From assembly GCA_964501335.1 (NCBI GenBank), contig CAZCTC010000057.1, positions 1 through 51,138 of the forward strand: 51,138 nucleotides of DNA. Direction: 5' to 3'. The translations under genes and the position numbers were made by a program. Shown piece by piece: positions 23,189 to 31,355 of this stretch (the first letter of the stretch is position 1; every line of letters begins with the position of its first letter). The stretch is from CAZCTC01 sp964501335 (GTDB lineage: Bacteria > Chloroflexota > Anaerolineae > B4-G1 > SLSP01). The notes below the pieces were generated by a model that was given only the letters and a program-made list of their open reading frames with translations, ran no database searches and had not been told where the DNA came from.

Positions 23189-24043
23189 ATGATTGTCACC
23201 TTTCTTGGAACTGCCGCCTCTAATGCTTTTCCAGAAGCGTTTTGCAAGTGTAAAAACTGCGAACAGGCACGGATGCTGGGCGGTTTTAGTTTAAGAAAAC
23301 GGTCCGCTGTATTGATAAACGATGATTTGCTTATTGACCTTAATCCCGACATTATGGTAGCATCACAAATTCACGGTTGTTCTTTAACCAATGTTTGCTA
23401 TTGTCTACAAACTCATCCTCATGCTGACCATTTAGATTTATCTCACTTGCTCTCACGCAGCCTCGAATACGGCACCGTGGGCACACCTGTTCTGAATTTT
23501 TACGCTTCGGCTGAAACCCTGCAAAGAGCCTCTGAAACATTTGAAAGGGACCTTGCTGAATACAGTCTTTTATCTCCCCATGCGGAAGCATGGTTAAATC
23601 TAAAAATTCACCCCATAGAACCTTTACAGCCTTTCACTTTTGGGAATTATCGTGTAATTGCCTTTCCTGCAAATCATGCAGCTGAAACGGGCGCAATGTT
23701 ATATTCAGTCGAGTCCAACGATCGAAGTATTTTCTACGGCACCGATACAGCTACTTTGTTCGAGGAGACCTGGCAGGCATTTCATCAATTCCAAATGAAA
23801 TTCGACCTCGTAATACTTGACCACACTTATGGACCCAATCAGCCCGGAAGCGACCACTTAAGCGCCCACCAGGTCATTGAACATACCCAGCGTATGCGTC
23901 ATGAAGGGCTATTAAAACCCCATGGTCACACCTTCGCTACACATATTGCCCATGAAGGCAATCCCGTTCATCCAGAATTAGTTGAGTTTGCAACCCGAAA
24001 TGGTTATGATGTCGCTTATGATGGTTTGGCTCTCGAAATCTAA
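23189..24043 (+). CDS. PhnP-like metallo-beta-lactamase-fold hydrolase
   Basis: The start ATG 23189 is preferred over TTG 23162, because the fold begins MIVTFLGTAASNAFPE. The N-terminal CKCKNCEQAR (about residues 18-27) is the structural zinc site of PhnP-type phosphodiesterases. The catalytic metal motif is HPHADH at 76-81, with further ligands at NHAAE, LDHTYG and THIAHEG. At 284 residues it matches the family, which hydrolyses cyclic phosphodiesters or related esters. It stands alone, with no phn genes nearby, so the substrate is open. Confidence 0.83.
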   Translation: MIVTFLGTAASNAFPEAFCKCKNCEQARMLGGFSLRKRSAVLINDDLLIDLNPDIMVASQIHGCSLTNVCYCLQTHPHADHLDLSHLLSRSLEYGTVGTPVLNFYASAETLQRASETFERDLAEYSLLSPHAEAWLNLKIHPIEPLQPFTFGNYRVIAFPANHAAETGAMLYSVESNDRSIFYGTDTATLFEETWQAFHQFQMKFDLVILDHTYGPNQPGSDHLSAHQVIEHTQRMRHEGLLKPHGHTFATHIAHEGNPVHPELVEFATRNGYDVAYDGLALEI

Positions 24044-24247
24044 AAGCAAACTCCCACAGCATGCACCTGACGTGAACATAATAAAACCATCCAACTTTGA
24101 TGGAACCAAAGCTCAAGCTTTGGTAACAAAACAAAATGTATGATAAGATATTACAAAGTTTCCCCACCAGTAAAAGTGTCCATCTACTATCTTCAATTGC
24201 CGGACATAAAATTCCTTTGGCTTTTCCAATGGAGGTAGAATCATTCT

Positions 24248-25207
24248 ATGGAAATCACAGAACTCGTAAACATTGAAGAATTAAGTAAATTATGTGAAGA
24301 CTTTACTGTCCTTACGGGAGCAGGCACGGCTTTGCTAGACCTGAAAGGCAAGGTCCTTATCGCCACTGGATGGCAAGATATCTGTACCCAATATCATCGC
24401 GTTCACCCCACGACCGCCGCCCGTTGTCTGGAAAGCGATACGATCCTGGCCGGTCAATTGGGAAAAGGAGAACGCTATAACGTTTATAAATGCAAAAATG
24501 GGTTGATTGATGTAGCCATCCCTATTATGATTGGCAATGAACACGTCGCTAACTTCTTTACCGGTCAATTTTTCTTTGAACCTCCCAATCGAGATTATTT
24601 CATTCACCAGGCTCAAGAATTTGGATTTGATCAGACCGCTTACCTGGCCGCATTGGACAAAGTGTCTGTTTTTTCAGAAAACCAGATCAAGACCATGATG
24701 AGTTTTTTCACTCGCCTGGCCCATCTCATTGGCGAAATGGGACTGGCTCAAAAACAACAATCAGAAAAAACTAAAGAATTAGAACTCGCGACCCAAGAAG
24801 TCATTGCCGCTCAACAACGAGCCATCAGAGACCTCTCGACCCCGGTCATTCCGATTATGGATCAAATCATTGTTTTACCCCTTATCGGTAGCATTGATAG
24901 CCTGCGTGCCAATGAAATCACACGCTCGCTTCTGTCGGGTATCAGTCAACACCGGGCTAAAGTGGTTATTTTGGACGTGACGGGGGTCGCCATTATGGAT
25001 ACGGGGGTGGTTAATCATTTGAACAAGGCGATTCAGGTAGCCCAACTCAAAGGCGCCCATACAATCGTTACTGGTATTTCTGATGCTGTAGCGGAAGCGA
25101 TTGTTGACTTGGGAGTTGATTTAGGTAAAGCCGCTACCTTGAGCGATTTACAAACCGGATTAAAAACGGCCCTGAACAGTTTGGGGATACAACTTAATAA
25201 AGTGTAA
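24248..25207 (+). CDS. PocR-sensor and RsbR-type STAS domain regulator
   Basis: The 319-residue protein has an N-terminal PocR ligand-binding domain (about 1-170) with the HPTTAARCLESD and YKCKNGLIDVAIPI motifs. After a coiled-coil linker (about 172-195, KQQSEKTKELELATQEV) comes an RsbR-type STAS domain starting at LSTPVIPIMDQIIVLPLIG and containing DVTGVAIMDTGVVNHL. RsbR-like proteins form stressosome complexes and are phosphorylated on Ser or Thr in these motifs. A PAS/TM-STAS paralogue is at 44800. GGAGG lies 13 bases before the ATG. A terminator follows at 25246. Confidence 0.88.
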   Translation: MEITELVNIEELSKLCEDFTVLTGAGTALLDLKGKVLIATGWQDICTQYHRVHPTTAARCLESDTILAGQLGKGERYNVYKCKNGLIDVAIPIMIGNEHVANFFTGQFFFEPPNRDYFIHQAQEFGFDQTAYLAALDKVSVFSENQIKTMMSFFTRLAHLIGEMGLAQKQQSEKTKELELATQEVIAAQQRAIRDLSTPVIPIMDQIIVLPLIGSIDSLRANEITRSLLSGISQHRAKVVILDVTGVAIMDTGVVNHLNKAIQVAQLKGAHTIVTGISDAVAEAIVDLGVDLGKAATLSDLQTGLKTALNSLGIQLNKV

Positions 25208-25245
25208 ACCGAATTAAGCAACGACAATCCTGGTCCTATCAAGTT

Positions 25246-25277
25246 CCCGGCCCCTTTCTCCTAAAGCCGGGATTTTT
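25246..25277 (+). terminator. Rho-independent terminator after the PocR-STAS gene
   Basis: CCCGGC (25246-25251) pairs with GCCGGG (25266-25271) across a 14-base loop, followed by ATTTTTGTTG. It is 39 bases past the stop codon. Confidence 0.7.
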
Positions 25278-25378
25278 GTTGTGTGGTTATATGACAGGCT
25301 ATCTACAAACGATTCACCGACCGCCCACGGATTCCAATCGTGAGGCCCGCCCTCGCCCTGAACCCCGGCCCCGCCGGC

Positions 25379-25575
25379 AATTCATTCATTGTGAGCGATG
25401 AACAGAACCCGGTAGGCAGAAAGAACCGTCGCCTTAAAGGCTCCAGTTCGCTGCAAATCCGCTGTCTACTGTCTACTTTCTACTGTCTACTTCCCTGTAG
25501 TATCCTTTCATGCAAAAATAACACAAAGTGATACAATAACACCACAACTAACCACTACACTTTGCAGGAGGGCCC
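25379..25575 (+). promoter_or_regulatory. Duplicated promoter block before the hsdR remnant
   Basis: This is a near-identical copy of 806-1001, including the TGTCTACTGTCTAC tandem, TATCCTTTCATGC and the extended -10 TGATACAAT at 25529-25537. AGGAGG precedes the ATG at 25576. The spacer from the terminator at 25277 to here holds a diverged AATCGTGAGGCC-type flank and no gene. Confidence 0.6.
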
Positions 25576-26202
25576 ATGGTTACCGAAGCCAATACCTGCC
25601 GCAAGTACATCACGCCGGCCCTGCAAGCGGCGGGATGGGACACTGAGCCCTATTCCATCGCCGAACAACGGACCTTCACCGACGGCCGGATTCTGCCGAT
25701 CGAAGAACATGTGACCCGCCTGGACCAGAAACGCGCCGACTATCTCCTCCGCTACCGGCGTGACTTTACGCTGGCGGTGGTCGAAGCCAAGGCCGAAGAT
25801 CACGAAGCCGGCAAGGGAATGCAGCAGGCCAAAGAATACGCGGAGATCCTGGGCCTTCGATTCGCCTATGCCACCAACGATCTGCAGATCCTCGAATTCG
25901 ATAATTACGTGGTCCGCATTACCTCCGACGAAGGAGAGATCGGCCTCAGCCACTTGAGCAATTTTAAAGACCCGGAACACCGGACGCCCGCCCTGGTGAC
26001 CACCTCCAAACTGCTGACCACCGGCGTGGACATCCCCGACTGCCGCAACATAACGCTGGCCCGCGTGGTCAACTCGATGACCGAATTCAAGCAGATCATC
26101 GGCCGCGACACCCGGGTGAAGGCCGACTACGGCAAGTATTTCTTAAACATCCTGGATTACACCGGCAGCGCCTCGGAACGCTTCGCCGATCCCGACTTCG
26201 AC
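25576..26202 (+). pseudogene. Internally deleted, 3'-truncated copy of hsdR-1
   Basis: Codons 1-109 match hsdR-1 closely and then jump to its codon 452. The join lies exactly after LQILEFD and continues NYVVRITSDEG, so 342 codons (1026 bases) are missing in frame. The lost part holds the helicase Walker A, DECH and TATP motifs. Homology stops at 26202 (FADPDFD); the frame then runs through a palindromic repeat to a stop at 26394. Motif VI reads GRDTR instead of GRGTR. The product could not translocate DNA. The nuclease residues (D58, E70-A-K72) remain, so a residual role is possible but unlikely. Confidence 0.88.
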
Positions 26203-26500
26203 ATGGAAGGAAGATCTGGCTCCCGAACGATTCTTGCTTTATGGGGGAAGGAGGGGGAAGCAGAGAAGAGGCTCGTCGCCGGGGCGGCTCTGGCCCCCTT
26301 CCCTCTCCCACAAAGCAGGCAGCGAACGGGTTTGAAGGCAGCCTTGTTAACGTATTCGTTGGGTGCTGCGCAGGGAAGGGCCGGGGATGGGTGAGGGCCA
26401 GAGGCGAAACGAGAATTGTTTCCCGGTAGGGGCGACCTTTAGGGTCGCCCAGATTAGGTAACAACCGCAGGGTGCCCACAAGGGGCCCCAATGAGTGTGA
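26203..26500. repeat. Palindromic repeats abutting the hsdR remnant
   Basis: From 26219 on there is GGGGGAAGGAGGGGG and then a CCCTTCCCTCTCCCA unit with a GGGTGCTGCGCAGGGAAGGG right arm to 26400. A GTAGGGGCGACC/GGTCGCCC hairpin (26429-26450) and a GGGTGCCC/GGGGCCCC remnant follow at 26471-26488. The repeat starts exactly where hsdR homology stops. No gene is present. Confidence 0.85.
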
Positions 26501-26509
26501 ATTCCAAAA

Positions 26510-26607
26510 AACGTCCTATCCTTGATTTTCCTTGTATACAAAAAGTGATATGATGGATACTACACCGGCCCGTTGTACACCGGAAACCCAACACCTGGAG
26601 TGATTCA
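26510..26607 (+). promoter_or_regulatory. Copy of the 12.2-kb promoter block
   Basis: It repeats 12200-12299 with few changes: TATCCTTGATTTTCC, the extended -10 TGATATGAT at 26546-26554, GGCCCGTTGTACACCGG, and GGAG before the TTG at 26608. Confidence 0.55.
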
Positions 26608-27027
26608 TTGATTATCAACTATGGATTCAGCTCACTTGTAAACACAGGTAAAGCTATCGAAAGCGATCTCCACACGGATATTATCGGGGTAATCATGCTC
26701 CCTGACAACGACAACAACATCGTCATTGGCGAACTCCGCGCCTATTATCTGGATGTTGAATCTGCCATAGAAAACAAGATAGCCCTCTGGGATGTCTTCG
26801 ACGACGCCGGCCGGGGACATGCCGGCCTGACTCCTTACTACGAAGCGATCTATGATTCCGATGAAGAAATCGCCCCGAAAATCTCCGAACAAATCCAGGG
26901 GATCAATCTCCTGGTCATTGATGAAATCAAACTCAACCCCGGCTTCGATACCCCTCAAATATTGATCCTGGATAACGACGAAGCAGCCATAGAAACAAAG
27001 GATGGAAAAGATTGGAAAAGGCAATAG
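26608..27027 (+). pseudogene. Truncated copy of the 12.3-kb gene fused to an NB-ARC scrap
   Basis: The first 119 codons are essentially identical to the gene at 12300. After GFDTPQI the sequence switches to ILILDNDEAAIET (about 26958-26998), which matches the Walker B region of the NB-ARC genes (LLILDNAEAAIET at 14363 and 16726), and then ends. The fusion shows that an additional NB-ARC gene once followed this copy and was deleted down to about 35 bases. The stop overlaps the start of the kinase gene at 27012. Not expected to be functional. Confidence 0.8.
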
Positions 27028-27959
27028 GATTTGCAGAGGTCAGTCAAATATGTGCCAAACATCGGATAGAAATCAAGGATTTGCATGCTACTATCGGTAG
27101 TTTCAATAAACAGATCTTCTTTATCAATGATGAGCTCCTGCTTCGTGTCTCTGCCACAACGATGGCACGCGAACAAGAACGATTCCTGCGGGTCGCAGCG
27201 CTGCAAGGGGTGCCCCAAATCAAAAATGTTGGGGTGTTGGAACGCGAGGGAGGGCCTGTCTACTATACCTTATTGACGCTGTTACCGGGCGATGATTTTG
27301 TCAATGTTTATTTCGGAACGACTGTCGCGCAGCAGAAACAACTTGGGCAAGCCGTGGCGAAATTTTTGGACAGCCTGCATGCCTACCGCGGAACCAGCTA
27401 TGACATCGGGCTCTATGAGCCGACGATTCCTGAATTCTCTGGTACTTGGCGCGCTGGTCATCAACGCTATTGGGAACTGCTCAAACAAGGCGCTGCTGCT
27501 TTACAACTACAGCCCGACAGTCAACGGATTTTCGCAAAGGCATTCCAGTTTTTGAATGCATCTCCAGGCGTCTTGGATTATCAAACAGGGCCTGTCGTGT
27601 TGCACAATGATTTTCATCCCAAAAATATTCTGCTTCACCACGGTTGTTTTTCGGGGGTGATCGATTGGGAGTGTTCTCAGTATGGGGAGGTGGATTTTGA
27701 GCTATGCCATTTGATCCATTGGTGTGTGTATCCGCCCCACCCTGGCATAGATTTTCGGGCGTTTCTGCGCGCCCTATTTCAGGCAGCACCGAAATGCACG
27801 CAAGTACCCGAGCTAGCCAGGCGTTTGACGCTGTACCAGGTGGAACATGAAATACAACAGATCGTCTGGCAGGGGAGTCCGGCTGAAGCGGAGAGGGTAC
27901 CGCGTATTGTACGATGGTTGGAGGGCGGGGTAGAGGATCTATTGCGAGAAGTAAGTTAA
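27012..27959 (+). CDS. Aminoglycoside phosphotransferase-like small-molecule kinase
   Basis: The 315-residue protein has the protein-kinase-like APH fold. An N-terminal lobe has a lysine-poor strand, LLLRVSATTMAREQERFLR. The catalytic loop HNDFHPKNIL (H198, D200, N205) and the metal-binding IDWE (D218) are both intact. APH family members phosphorylate antibiotics, choline, homoserine or other amines or alcohols; the substrate cannot be read here. The likely start is TTG 27012 with AAAGGA upstream; no ATG in frame is nearby. It follows a chimeric gene scar, so its natural promoter may have been replaced by the 26546 promoter. Confidence 0.85.
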   Translation: MEKAIGFAEVSQICAKHRIEIKDLHATIGSFNKQIFFINDELLLRVSATTMAREQERFLRVAALQGVPQIKNVGVLEREGGPVYYTLLTLLPGDDFVNVYFGTTVAQQKQLGQAVAKFLDSLHAYRGTSYDIGLYEPTIPEFSGTWRAGHQRYWELLKQGAAALQLQPDSQRIFAKAFQFLNASPGVLDYQTGPVVLHNDFHPKNILLHHGCFSGVIDWECSQYGEVDFELCHLIHWCVYPPHPGIDFRAFLRALFQAAPKCTQVPELARRLTLYQVEHEIQQIVWQGSPAEAERVPRIVRWLEGGVEDLLREVS

Positions 27960-27995
27960 ACCTGTGGTCGGCCTGCCTGACACGCGCGTGCAGTC

Positions 27996-28058
27996 GACTC
28001 GGCGCTTCGCGCCTCGCGGCCCAGCCGCAAGGCGCCAGCGCCGGGCCGCAGCCGAGTT
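27996..28058. repeat. GC-rich imperfect palindrome after the kinase gene
   Basis: ACTCGGC (27997-28003) and GCCGAGT (28051-28057) flank nested short palindromes such as GGCGCTTCGCGCC and GGCGCCAGCGCC. It resembles a folded recombination site or a strong terminator, but it lacks the paired 7-base ends of an integron attC site. Found once in the window. Confidence 0.5.
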
Positions 28059-28067
28059 ATCTTCATG

Positions 28068-28316
28068 CCAGCCCCCCAACACCCATAAACTCCAATCACA
28101 CTCGCTGTAGCCCAAGATCAAACGCAATACATCCCCCGCTGTCTGGATTTTTCGCCGTCGCGTAAAAGCTCCGGTTTGATAGGCCAGCTGAGTGAGCTGT
28201 AGTTTTTCTTCTAGGGTTTCCACCAATTCTTGCCATTCCTGATCGGTCAAATGGGAGTTATCACTGACCGGACTCACCGATTCGTCAATCTGTTTTTTTG
28301 TGGTATCTTTTAACAT
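28068..28316 (-). pseudogene. N-terminal fragment of an IS4-family-like transposase
   Basis: From ATG 28316 (AGGAG just upstream) the frame gives about 83 residues. They include LTDQEWQELVETLEEKLQL, TGAFTRRRKIQTAGDVLRL and LILGYSECDWSLWVLGGW. The RRRKI-x-DVLRLIL-Y-x-S-L pattern is that of the N-terminus of IS4-like transposases, in my recollection. After GGW the frame runs into the GC-rich palindrome. The DDE catalytic part is absent. It marks an old insertion in the degraded zone. Confidence 0.6.
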
Positions 28317-28778
28317 GAGCTCCTGGGTTGGGTAGGGTTTGATCGCTTTCACCTTAACCCAGAAGCTCATTTTTGTAAAAACCCTTCTCGACTCCCCCTT
28401 TTTTTCTCTTACGTTCCTTAAGTTAGCGCCTATGGGGGCAGGGGGTGAGGGGGGAACCGGTCGGCGCGTCGGAGAACTCTGGCCCCCTTCCCTCTCCCAC
28501 CGAGCAGGCAGCGAACGGGTTTGAAGGCAGCCTTGTTGACGTGTTCGTTGGGTGCTGCGCAGGGAAGGGCCGGGGAAGGGTGAGGACCAGAGGCGAAACG
28601 AGAATTGTTTCCGGGTAGGGGCGAGGTTTCCTCGCCCAATCCAAAAAATTGATCAATCCGGCGGCGGGCGGGGCGACCCCGCCCCTACGAAAGATCATGT
28701 TTCCCGGTAGGGGCGACCTTTATGGTCGCCCGCACAGGAATAAAAGCCCCGCCGTCAATTCAGAAAGGAATCGAAATC
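28317..28778. repeat. Gene-free repeat block before the second PH-like gene
   Basis: 28317-28430 shows no feature except a T-rich end. From 28480 a CCCTTCCCTCTCCCA palindrome with the GCAGGCAGCGAACGG loop and a GGTGCTGCGCAGGGAAGGG right arm runs to 28590. Then come three hairpins of the GTAGGGGCGAGG/GGTCGCCC family (about 28614-28735). The order matches the block at 7.1-7.9 kb that precedes the paralogous gene. Confidence 0.82.
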
Positions 28779-29339
28779 ATGGACTCTAAAGGTGAACGCC
28801 GTATCCATCGCATCGCGCCAACTTATAAAATCCTTTATATAAGCATGCTGGGAATATTATCCTGTATTATCCTGGCCGCCATTGCTGCATTTTCAGCCAT
28901 GGGATTGACCCAATTTATCACCTCGTCGATGCGATCCGGCTTGAGCTATATCCTGCTTATCCTGCCTGTTGGCATGATTATTTTCCTGGTCCTGATATTT
29001 CTCCCTTTGATCTTTCTTTTTTACAAAAGAGCCAATTCCTACATCATCACCTCGCCGGCTGGAATTGAATACACCGGCCTCCATTTCCATCTCCGCTCTC
29101 CCTGGGAAAACCTGAAGTCGATTGAGAAAATTTTTCTACAGAGAGGACAAATCATAGCGATTATCTTCCATAAAAAGCCGGAAATCTTATCAAAGTTACC
29201 CTGGATAGAATCGTTCGTTCCCTACCCTATGATTCCGCTTAACGAATTCGGCGACTGGAAGCACAGTTCGCTCAGGGAGGAAATCCAGCGATACCGGCCG
29301 GACCTTTACACCGTGGATACCGGGCCCTCGTGGGATTGA
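28779..29339 (+). CDS. PH-like two-TM membrane protein, paralogue of the 7963 gene
   Basis: The 186-residue protein starts at ATG 28779 with GAAAGGA upstream. It keeps the family plan: MDSKGERRIHRIAP, two TM helices (about 22-48 and 62-90), TSPAGIEYTGLHFHLRSPW, and EEIQRYRPDLY near the end. The TM regions have diverged strongly from the 7963 copy, while the ends and the soluble domain remain alike. It is followed 6 bases later by the HEAT-like gene, exactly as in the first copy. Confidence 0.75.
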   Translation: MDSKGERRIHRIAPTYKILYISMLGILSCIILAAIAAFSAMGLTQFITSSMRSGLSYILLILPVGMIIFLVLIFLPLIFLFYKRANSYIITSPAGIEYTGLHFHLRSPWENLKSIEKIFLQRGQIIAIIFHKKPEILSKLPWIESFVPYPMIPLNEFGDWKHSSLREEIQRYRPDLYTVDTGPSWD

Positions 29340-29345
29340 TACGAC

Positions 29346-29870
29346 ATGACGATTGATTTAATCGACAAAGCGAGAAAACTGCTGGCCCCGGAACCTTACC
29401 TGGCAGATCAATGGGAAATGCTTAATCGCCTGCTGGAAGGTAGTACTGAACCTGATCGTGAAGCCGTGCTCCGCTGGGTCTTTACCAAACATTACGGATA
29501 TATCGACGTAAGAATCAAAGCCGGCATTGAATTTGTACAGAAGAACCCCGAAATCGGCTGGCCGGCGCTGGAAGAGTTGCTCGCCAGCACCGATCCCGAC
29601 GATCGGGACACAGCTCTCAGCGTATTGGTAGAAATCAACGATCCACGGGGATATCCCCTGGCCAAACCAATGCTGAACGATCCCTGGGATTACCTGAAAC
29701 TGGATGCAATCGATTTTCTGCAAACGGTTTACCCGGAAGAGGTCAACGTTGCGATTCAAGCGCTTCTGGAAAGCCCCCATGAAGGGGCTCGTCAGGCCGC
29801 TCTGAAACAATTGAAAAAACTTCACCCCCCCGGGGCATCAGGAGAATCCCATGCCGCTATCGTGGGCTGA
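29346..29870 (+). CDS. HEAT-repeat-like protein, paralogue of the 8515 gene
   Basis: The 174-residue protein is collinear with the protein at 8515, with the same helical repeats (DPDDRDTALSVLVEINDPRG, DPWDYLKLDAIDFLQ). Only scattered substitutions separate them, which implies a fairly recent duplication. The next gene of the operon is reduced to its first ten codons. No catalytic motif; a scaffold role is inferred. Confidence 0.78.
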   Translation: MTIDLIDKARKLLAPEPYLADQWEMLNRLLEGSTEPDREAVLRWVFTKHYGYIDVRIKAGIEFVQKNPEIGWPALEELLASTDPDDRDTALSVLVEINDPRGYPLAKPMLNDPWDYLKLDAIDFLQTVYPEEVNVAIQALLESPHEGARQAALKQLKKLHPPGASGESHAAIVG

Positions 29871-29934
29871 AACGAAAAAAGGCAAGAGAATCCTCCCCCC
29901 CTCGCCTAACGTAAAACAACTAAAAATTCCATAA
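29851..29934 (+). pseudogene. Ten-codon remnant of the DUF4304-like gene
   Basis: MPLSWAETKK matches the start of the gene at 9020. The sequence then joins GGCAAGAGAATCC, which corresponds to DNA just after the stop of the intact copy (GAGCAAGAGAACAATCC near 9541). Almost the whole gene was removed by one deletion. Confidence 0.75.
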
Positions 29935-29952
29935 ATTTCACAGGAGAAACCC

Positions 29953-30276
29953 ATGAATAACCCCAAATCGTCCGTCAGCAATGCTTTCCAGACTTTTATG
30001 AAAGAAGCTCCGCAACAGGCCCAGGCATGGGGAGGTATGGTGCAAGGGCTCGCCCAGGCCAGCGCCCTGGATTCCAAAACCAGCGCCCTGGCCTACCTGG
30101 CCGTCCTGGCAGTGTTGCGCCTGGAAAGCGGCATCCCGTTCCATGTGAAAGTCGCCAAACAGCAAGGGGCTACCCGCGAAGAAGTCATCAGCGCCCTATT
30201 GGTCGGCTTGCCGGCCGCGGGACATTGTGTTACGCAGGTATTGCCCATTGCCTTGACTGCTTACGACGAAGAATAA
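29953..30276 (+). CDS. Carboxymuconolactone decarboxylase/AhpD-like protein
   Basis: The 107-residue protein has the CMD-domain helix pair SALAYLAVLAVLRLESGIPF-HVKVAKQQGATREEVISALL. In peroxidase members (AhpD) the helix carries CxxC before the His. Here that position reads ESGIPFHV with no cysteine pair, so it is a non-redox CMD member; a lone Cys appears later in HCVTQVL. AGGAG precedes the ATG at 29953. It stands between the broken DUF4304 gene and the membrane protease gene. Function beyond the fold is unknown. Confidence 0.82.
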   Translation: MNNPKSSVSNAFQTFMKEAPQQAQAWGGMVQGLAQASALDSKTSALAYLAVLAVLRLESGIPFHVKVAKQQGATREEVISALLVGLPAAGHCVTQVLPIALTAYDEE

Positions 30277-30399
30277 AAAATCTCTGGCGTAAAAACACGC
30301 TTCCTTCATCCAGCCCCTCGATTTATACAGAGAGAATGCCCTGTATAGAACACTACAAAGCTGGATACGTACAGGCTTAAGTTGCCAACCAGAAAAGAA

Positions 30400-31257
30400 A
30401 TGAACACAAAAACTAAAGGTATCATCAGTTACTTATTGATCGCTTTTGGATTGGCCTGGGGATTATGGGGACTTCTCTTTTTTCTGGGCATCACGCCCCG
30501 TGATCCACGGTTTCAACTATGGGGTACTTTCCCCGGCTTTGCACCGGCAATTGCAGCGTTTGTAACAAGAAAATGGATCACTCGTGAAGGGTTTGCGGAT
30601 GCCGGCCTTTGGCCTGATTTACGTAAATGGCGCTACTATCTCCTGGTCTGGTTGTTGCCGCTAGGGATCGCTTCGGTAATTACAGGATTAGCAGTCATTT
30701 TTCGGATAAGCATGCCCGATCCAACCCTTCAGCGAGCTTATCGTTTATTGGCGCCCGAAAGCGGCCCGCCCGCTTTACTGTTGAATTTGCCCCTGCCCGT
30801 TTTACCCATGTTTCTCACCTGGATCACCACCTTTTTAATTTTCGGGGAAGAATTTGGTTGGCGGGGATATTTGCAAATACGATTGTTGGCCGAGCGCCCG
30901 GTATGGGCCGGGATCGTCACCGGCCTGATCTGGGGCCTCTGGCACGCCCCCATGATTTTGGCTTCCGGGGATCAATATGCAGACAATCCGCTGTTAGGAT
31001 TGTTGGTTTTTCCAGTTACGGCGGTTCTGTTATCGATCATTTGGGGATGGCTGCGGTTGAAAACGGGATCAGTATGGACCTGCTGCGTGGCCCATGCCGC
31101 TACAAATAGTTTCGGTTCTCTCATGATGATTTCTTTATTTTATGGCGGGCCGAATTGGACCTGGGTCAGCTATTTTGGAGTGTTGGCCTGGTTACCGCTG
31201 GGAGCCATCTGTCTGGGGTTGATCGTTTCCGGGGAATTGCGCAACGAGTACAACTAA
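30400..31257 (+). CDS. CPBP family (CAAX/Abi-like) intramembrane metalloprotease
   Basis: The 285-residue protein from ATG 30400 has about eight TM helices and the three family motifs: EEFGWRGYL (E150, E151, R155), GLIWGLWHAP (His near 185) and HAATNSFG near 237. These glutamates and histidines line the zinc-dependent active site shared with Rce1/CAAX proteases. Bacterial members act in bacteriocin immunity or peptide maturation; no bacteriocin genes are near. A TTG at 30382 would add six residues. Its stop is directly followed by an integrase remnant. Confidence 0.87.
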   Translation: MNTKTKGIISYLLIAFGLAWGLWGLLFFLGITPRDPRFQLWGTFPGFAPAIAAFVTRKWITREGFADAGLWPDLRKWRYYLLVWLLPLGIASVITGLAVIFRISMPDPTLQRAYRLLAPESGPPALLLNLPLPVLPMFLTWITTFLIFGEEFGWRGYLQIRLLAERPVWAGIVTGLIWGLWHAPMILASGDQYADNPLLGLLVFPVTAVLLSIIWGWLRLKTGSVWTCCVAHAATNSFGSLMMISLFYGGPNWTWVSYFGVLAWLPLGAICLGLIVSGELRNEYN

Positions 31258-31352
31258 TATCCTGTAGCCCGGCACATTCGCCGCCGTGAGCAGATCGGCC
31301 CAGGCATCCCGCAACATGCGCGTGGCATCGGCATGCCTGAGCCCATGGCCCC
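31258..31352 (-). pseudogene. Remnant of a tyrosine recombinase catalytic region
   Basis: The minus strand reads GLRHADATRMLRDAWADLLT and on to PGYRI, aligned with LRHTCASRMLRDAKADLVTV and on to LGHSNI of the intact recombinase (DNA counterpart 11220-11310). The H-x-x-R box is recognisable but the rest is gone. It begins one base after the CPBP protease stop codon. Confidence 0.8.
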
Positions 31353-31355
31353 TCC

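Noticed and set aside
27954..28060. Integron attC site after the APH-like gene
   Set aside because: GTTAAAC occurs at the stop codon and a GC-rich imperfect palindrome follows, but the paired RYYYAAC ... GTTRRRY ends in proper order are missing and there is no integron integrase.
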